From positions 1 through 16,033 of the forward strand of contig JAZRZU010000073.1 of assembly GCA_045601465.1 (NCBI GenBank): 16,033 nucleotides of DNA, given 5' to 3'. Each line of letters begins with the position of its first letter. Positions within the stretch are counted from its first letter, which is position 1. Made by a program: the position numbers and the translations under genes. The notes below the pieces were generated by a model that did not search any database, had not been told where the DNA came from, and saw nothing but the letters and a program-made list of their open reading frames with translations. This DNA is from RGIG3009 sp045601465 (GTDB lineage: Bacteria > Bacillota > Clostridia > Oscillospirales > Acutalibacteraceae). Positions 14,054 through 16,033 of this stretch are shown here, piece after piece.

Positions 14054-14396
14054 AATAGAGGCTGAACGGTTTGCCGAGCGTGCCGGTGTAACGGCGCCTG
14101 TTCGTGCGATGCGTATGTCCCGTGGCGAGCAGGAGTTAGGCTATGTTTTGTACCGCATTGATCGGGACACGATGGAGCTTGTAGCGTTATATTCCTGTGA
14201 GCTGGCGCTGGAAGAATTGTTGGTGCGTGCGGCTCTGAATGATGCGGTCAACGAACTGGCGATTACTGCTGTTTGTCGGAACGCAGCGCATTTTGAATTG
14301 TTGCAGCGACTGGGTTTTGATAAAGAGGGAGAAGCCTATACCATTTTCATTCCCGATTTTTTCATGCGGCCGTGTAGCGGCTGTCACGGATCTTGA
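14028..14396 (+). CDS. Small GNAT-like protein with CxGC tail
   Basis: A 122-residue protein that looks like a reduced GNAT domain. The segment GYVLYRIDRDTMELVALYS (38-56) resembles the central GNAT strands, and AITAVCRNAAHFELLQRLGF (78-97) matches the C-terminal half, in which an Asn and a terminal LGF are typical. The usual R-x-x-G-x-G/A acetyl-CoA loop is missing, so catalytic activity is doubtful. The tail ends MRPCSGCHGS, where two cysteines and a histidine could bind a metal. I start at the ATG at 14028 with AAGGA upstream; it overlaps rluB by 26 nt. Function unknown. Confidence 0.65.
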   Translation: MVEVHPVDKIEAERFAERAGVTAPVRAMRMSRGEQELGYVLYRIDRDTMELVALYSCELALEELLVRAALNDAVNELAITAVCRNAAHFELLQRLGFDKEGEAYTIFIPDFFMRPCSGCHGS

Positions 14397-14404
14397 CGGT
14401 TTTT
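14381..14404 (+). terminator. Probable terminator of the long plus-strand operon
   Basis: CTGTCA (14381-14386) pairs with TGACGG (14394-14399), including one G-U pair, across a 7-nt loop, followed by five T. The hairpin overlaps the stop codon of the GNAT-like gene. The stem is short, so termination may be partial. Confidence 0.45.
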
Positions 14405-14449
14405 GCACAGAAAAAGACAAAATCCTTTCAAAAACATTGTGAAAAAGCC

Positions 14450-14478
14450 TTGTCATTTTTGGAAAAATGCGGTATACT
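14450..14478 (+). promoter_or_regulatory. Promoter of the carboxyltransferase/biotin carrier genes
   Basis: The -35 is TTGTCA (14450-14455), the spacer is 17 bp and the -10 is TATACT (14473-14478). It gives a leader of about 60 nt that contains an imperfect hairpin around GATTG/CAATC (about 14507-14522). Confidence 0.75.
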
Positions 14479-14544
14479 AACAATATTCTTTTTATGTTGG
14501 GGTAGATTGGCTTTTCAATCCACTCTTTGTATGGAGGTTACGCT

Positions 14545-15804
14545 ATGAGCAAGCAAGTGTCCGAGGCGGCCAGCCGCCTGGAACAGTTTTTTGATCAAGG
14601 CTCGTTTGTCGAAATCGATCGCTTAATGCAAGACGGGGATGCGCCTGTTTCGGTGGTTGGCGGTTATGGCTTGGTAAACGATGCCCCTGTGTATGCTTTT
14701 GCGCAGGACCGTACGGTTTGCAACGGCGCTGTGAGCAAGGCACAGGCTGCAAAAATTAAAGCAATTTATCGTTTGGCAGCACAAAACGGGGCACCTGTTG
14801 TCGGTTTGTTTGACAGCGACGGTGCTCGTTTGGGAGATGGCTTGGATGCGATGGATGCCATCGCTGATATCTTGGCTTCCGCTAACGAGCTGTCCGGTGT
14901 GGTACCGCAACTTGCCGTGGTGCTGGGTGCTTGTGTCGGTTCTTCGGCATTGATCGCCTCTGCGGCAGATGTCGTGATCGCTGCGAAAGATGCGGACTAT
15001 TACCTGAACGTCGGAGATGACAACAGCAAAGCAGACGTGTCGGCGGAGTCCGTTGAGGATGCCATTGCCAAAGCACGTGAACTGTTATCGTATCTGCCCG
15101 CCAACAATTTGGCGGTAGCACCGTTGTTTGAAACGGTGAATCCCGCTGCGGTATCGGGTACGGATGCGACAGCGTTGTTGGCGGATGCCGATTCGGTATT
15201 CTCTTTGTATGAAGATGAGGTTGCCGCTTTTGCCCGTATTGACGGTGCTGTTTGCGGTATCGTCAATTTGAAAGGCTCGCCTGTTTCTTGTTGCGCCGCT
15301 TCCCGTGCAGCGCGCTTTATGAGACTCTGCGACAGCTTTTCGTTGCCGGTCATCACGGTCGTGGATGCTACCGGCTTCAAGGGCCTTACTTGTGCCTCGA
15401 AATTGACCCAAGCGTATGCGGAGGCAACAACGGCGAAGATCACCGTTGTGACCGGTGCGGCGTATGGGCCTGTATATATTGCGGTCGCCGGCAAATTCGC
15501 CGGATCGGATGCGGTGTTGGCTTGGCCGGACGCTTCCATTGCACCGCTTGCGCCTGAAACAGCGATCCACATCGTGTGGAAAGATCGTTTGGCCGGGATG
15601 AAGGATCCGACAAACGATCGCAAGGCTCTTGCGGAAGAATATCGCAAGACCTGTTGTAATGCGGAACTTGCCGCTGCGCAAGGTGCAGTTACCGACGTGG
15701 TAACACCTGAGGATACACGTGCACGTGTAATGGGATTGCTCGAAATGCTGTCCGGTAAACGTGTGAGCAAATTACCGAAAAAACATGCCAATATTCGCTT
15801 ATAA
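14545..15804 (+). CDS. Divergent biotin-dependent carboxyltransferase (MmdA/PccB-like)
   Basis: A 419-residue member of the acyl-CoA carboxyltransferase family, a crotonase-like double domain that moves a carboxyl group between biotin and an acyl-CoA. The first domain includes GSFVEIDRLM (19-28), NGAVSKAQAAKI (60-71) and GLFDSDGARLGDG (87-99). The second includes RAARFMRLCDSFSLPVITVV (254-273), LTQAYAEATTAKITVVTGAA (287-306) and AWPDASIAPLAPETA (326-340). The C-terminus LPKKHANIRL matches the usual PPKKHGNIPL. It is about 90 residues shorter than typical MmdA, missing the N-terminal lead and internal loops. SDGAR replaces the usual SGGAR, and the GIIRHGAK segment is absent. The ATG at 14545 follows GGAGG by 7 nt. 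It is probably part of a sodium-pumping decarboxylase or related biotin enzyme; the substrate is open. Confidence 0.8.
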   Translation: MSKQVSEAASRLEQFFDQGSFVEIDRLMQDGDAPVSVVGGYGLVNDAPVYAFAQDRTVCNGAVSKAQAAKIKAIYRLAAQNGAPVVGLFDSDGARLGDGLDAMDAIADILASANELSGVVPQLAVVLGACVGSSALIASAADVVIAAKDADYYLNVGDDNSKADVSAESVEDAIAKARELLSYLPANNLAVAPLFETVNPAAVSGTDATALLADADSVFSLYEDEVAAFARIDGAVCGIVNLKGSPVSCCAASRAARFMRLCDSFSLPVITVVDATGFKGLTCASKLTQAYAEATTAKITVVTGAAYGPVYIAVAGKFAGSDAVLAWPDASIAPLAPETAIHIVWKDRLAGMKDPTNDRKALAEEYRKTCCNAELAAAQGAVTDVVTPEDTRARVMGLLEMLSGKRVSKLPKKHANIRL

Positions 15805-15835
15805 TCCGGTGATGTGAAAGGAAAGGTTGAGAAGT

Positions 15836-16033
15836 ATGAAACGTTTTAATATTACGGTCAACGGCAAAACCTATGACGTACAGGTTGATGAAATCGGCGG
15901 CGCTGCCGCAGCTCCCGCAGTTGCCCCGACGGCAGCTCCTGCTCCCGTAGCAGCTCCGGCTCCGGCAGGAGCTCCGGCTCCGGCAGCAGCTCCCCCAGCG
16001 GCTGGGGCTCCCGCCCCCCCCGCGGCTTTGGCA
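15836..16033 (+). CDS. Biotin carboxyl carrier protein, partial (5' end only)
   Basis: The first 66 codons of a gene that runs past the right edge. MKRFNITVNGKTYDVQVDEI is the standard start of the biotin carrier subunit of decarboxylases and acyl-CoA carboxylases. It is followed by the usual Ala/Pro-rich flexible linker (residues 23-66). The biotin-attachment MKM motif would lie beyond the window. An AAAGGAAAGG ribosome binding site precedes the ATG, 31 nt after the carboxyltransferase stop, so both are in one operon. The linker has an 18-nt tandem repeat (15952-15987), and its last 40 bases switch to C-rich codons. Confidence 0.88.
   Translation, partial: MKRFNITVNGKTYDVQVDEIGGAAAAPAVAPTAAPAPVAAPAPAGAPAPAAAPPAAGAPAPPAALA
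15952..15987 (+). repeat. 18-nt tandem repeat in the Ala/Pro linker
   Basis: Two nearly identical copies of an AGCTCCGGCTCCGGCAG unit, each 18 nt long with the last base (15952-15969 and 15970-15987), encode Ala-Pro repeats. The unit length keeps the frame, so copy-number change would lengthen or shorten the linker. Confidence 0.7.

Noticed and set aside
15000..15791. 263-codon minus-strand open frame opposite the carboxyltransferase
   Set aside because: Shadow of a GC-skewed coding region; no ribosome binding site or recognisable domain.

Overview
This 16-kb window looks like an ordinary chromosomal segment of a spore-forming Gram-positive anaerobe of the class Clostridia, probably near the Oscillospiraceae/Ruminococcaceae. 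The reasons are a GerW/YtfJ sporulation gene inside an scpA-scpB-DUF2953-ytfJ-dac-rluB cluster, a four-cysteine L28 protein, strong GGAGG ribosome binding sites, sigma-A-type promoters with 17-bp spacers, a lipoprotein carrying an RsgI-like domain, and, at the right edge, the start of a biotin-dependent carboxyltransferase/decarboxylase locus. The taxonomic call is an inference. I see no insertion sequence, prophage, CRISPR array, rRNA or integration site.

Layout. Positions 1-57 hold a plus-strand terminator for a gene left of the window. A minus-strand block follows: a Thr-rich lipoprotein with an RsgI-like domain (55-1074) and a GNAT acetyltransferase (1255-1692), each with its own promoter. 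Divergent from these is the phosphate operon: a PiT phosphate transporter (1949-3001) and its DUF47/PhoU-like partner (3018-3638), closed by a bidirectional terminator. Minus-strand genes then run to about 8.9 kb: tspO (3676-4146); galU (4236-5111) downstream of a zinc-finger membrane protein (5127-6101); tRNA-Thr(UGU) (6411-6486); pncB (6579-8033) downstream of ppa (8047-8583); and rpmB (8716-8904).

From 9.0 kb the plus strand carries a tightly packed operon: site-2-protease-like M50 peptidase, scpA, scpB, a DUF2953 protein, ytfJ/gerW, a D-Ala-D-Ala carboxypeptidase, rluB and a small GNAT-like protein. Several of these overlap and are probably translationally coupled. Together they cover chromosome condensation and segregation, membrane proteolysis, spore and cell-wall functions and rRNA modification. 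A new promoter at 14450-14478 then drives a short, divergent carboxyltransferase (14545-15804) and a biotin-carrier protein that runs off the window (15836 onward).

Functional links. PiT and DUF47 form the usual phosphate import pair. PncB releases pyrophosphate, which the co-transcribed Ppa removes. The carboxyltransferase and biotin carrier should be two parts of one biotin enzyme whose other subunits lie beyond the right edge.

I did not find a clearly new system. The items most worth a second look are the divergent carboxyltransferase with altered active-site loops, the lipoprotein with a free-standing RsgI-like domain and structured mRNA leader, the RING-like zinc-finger membrane protein coupled to galU, and a perfect inverted repeat that overlaps both the promoter and the start codon of tspO.
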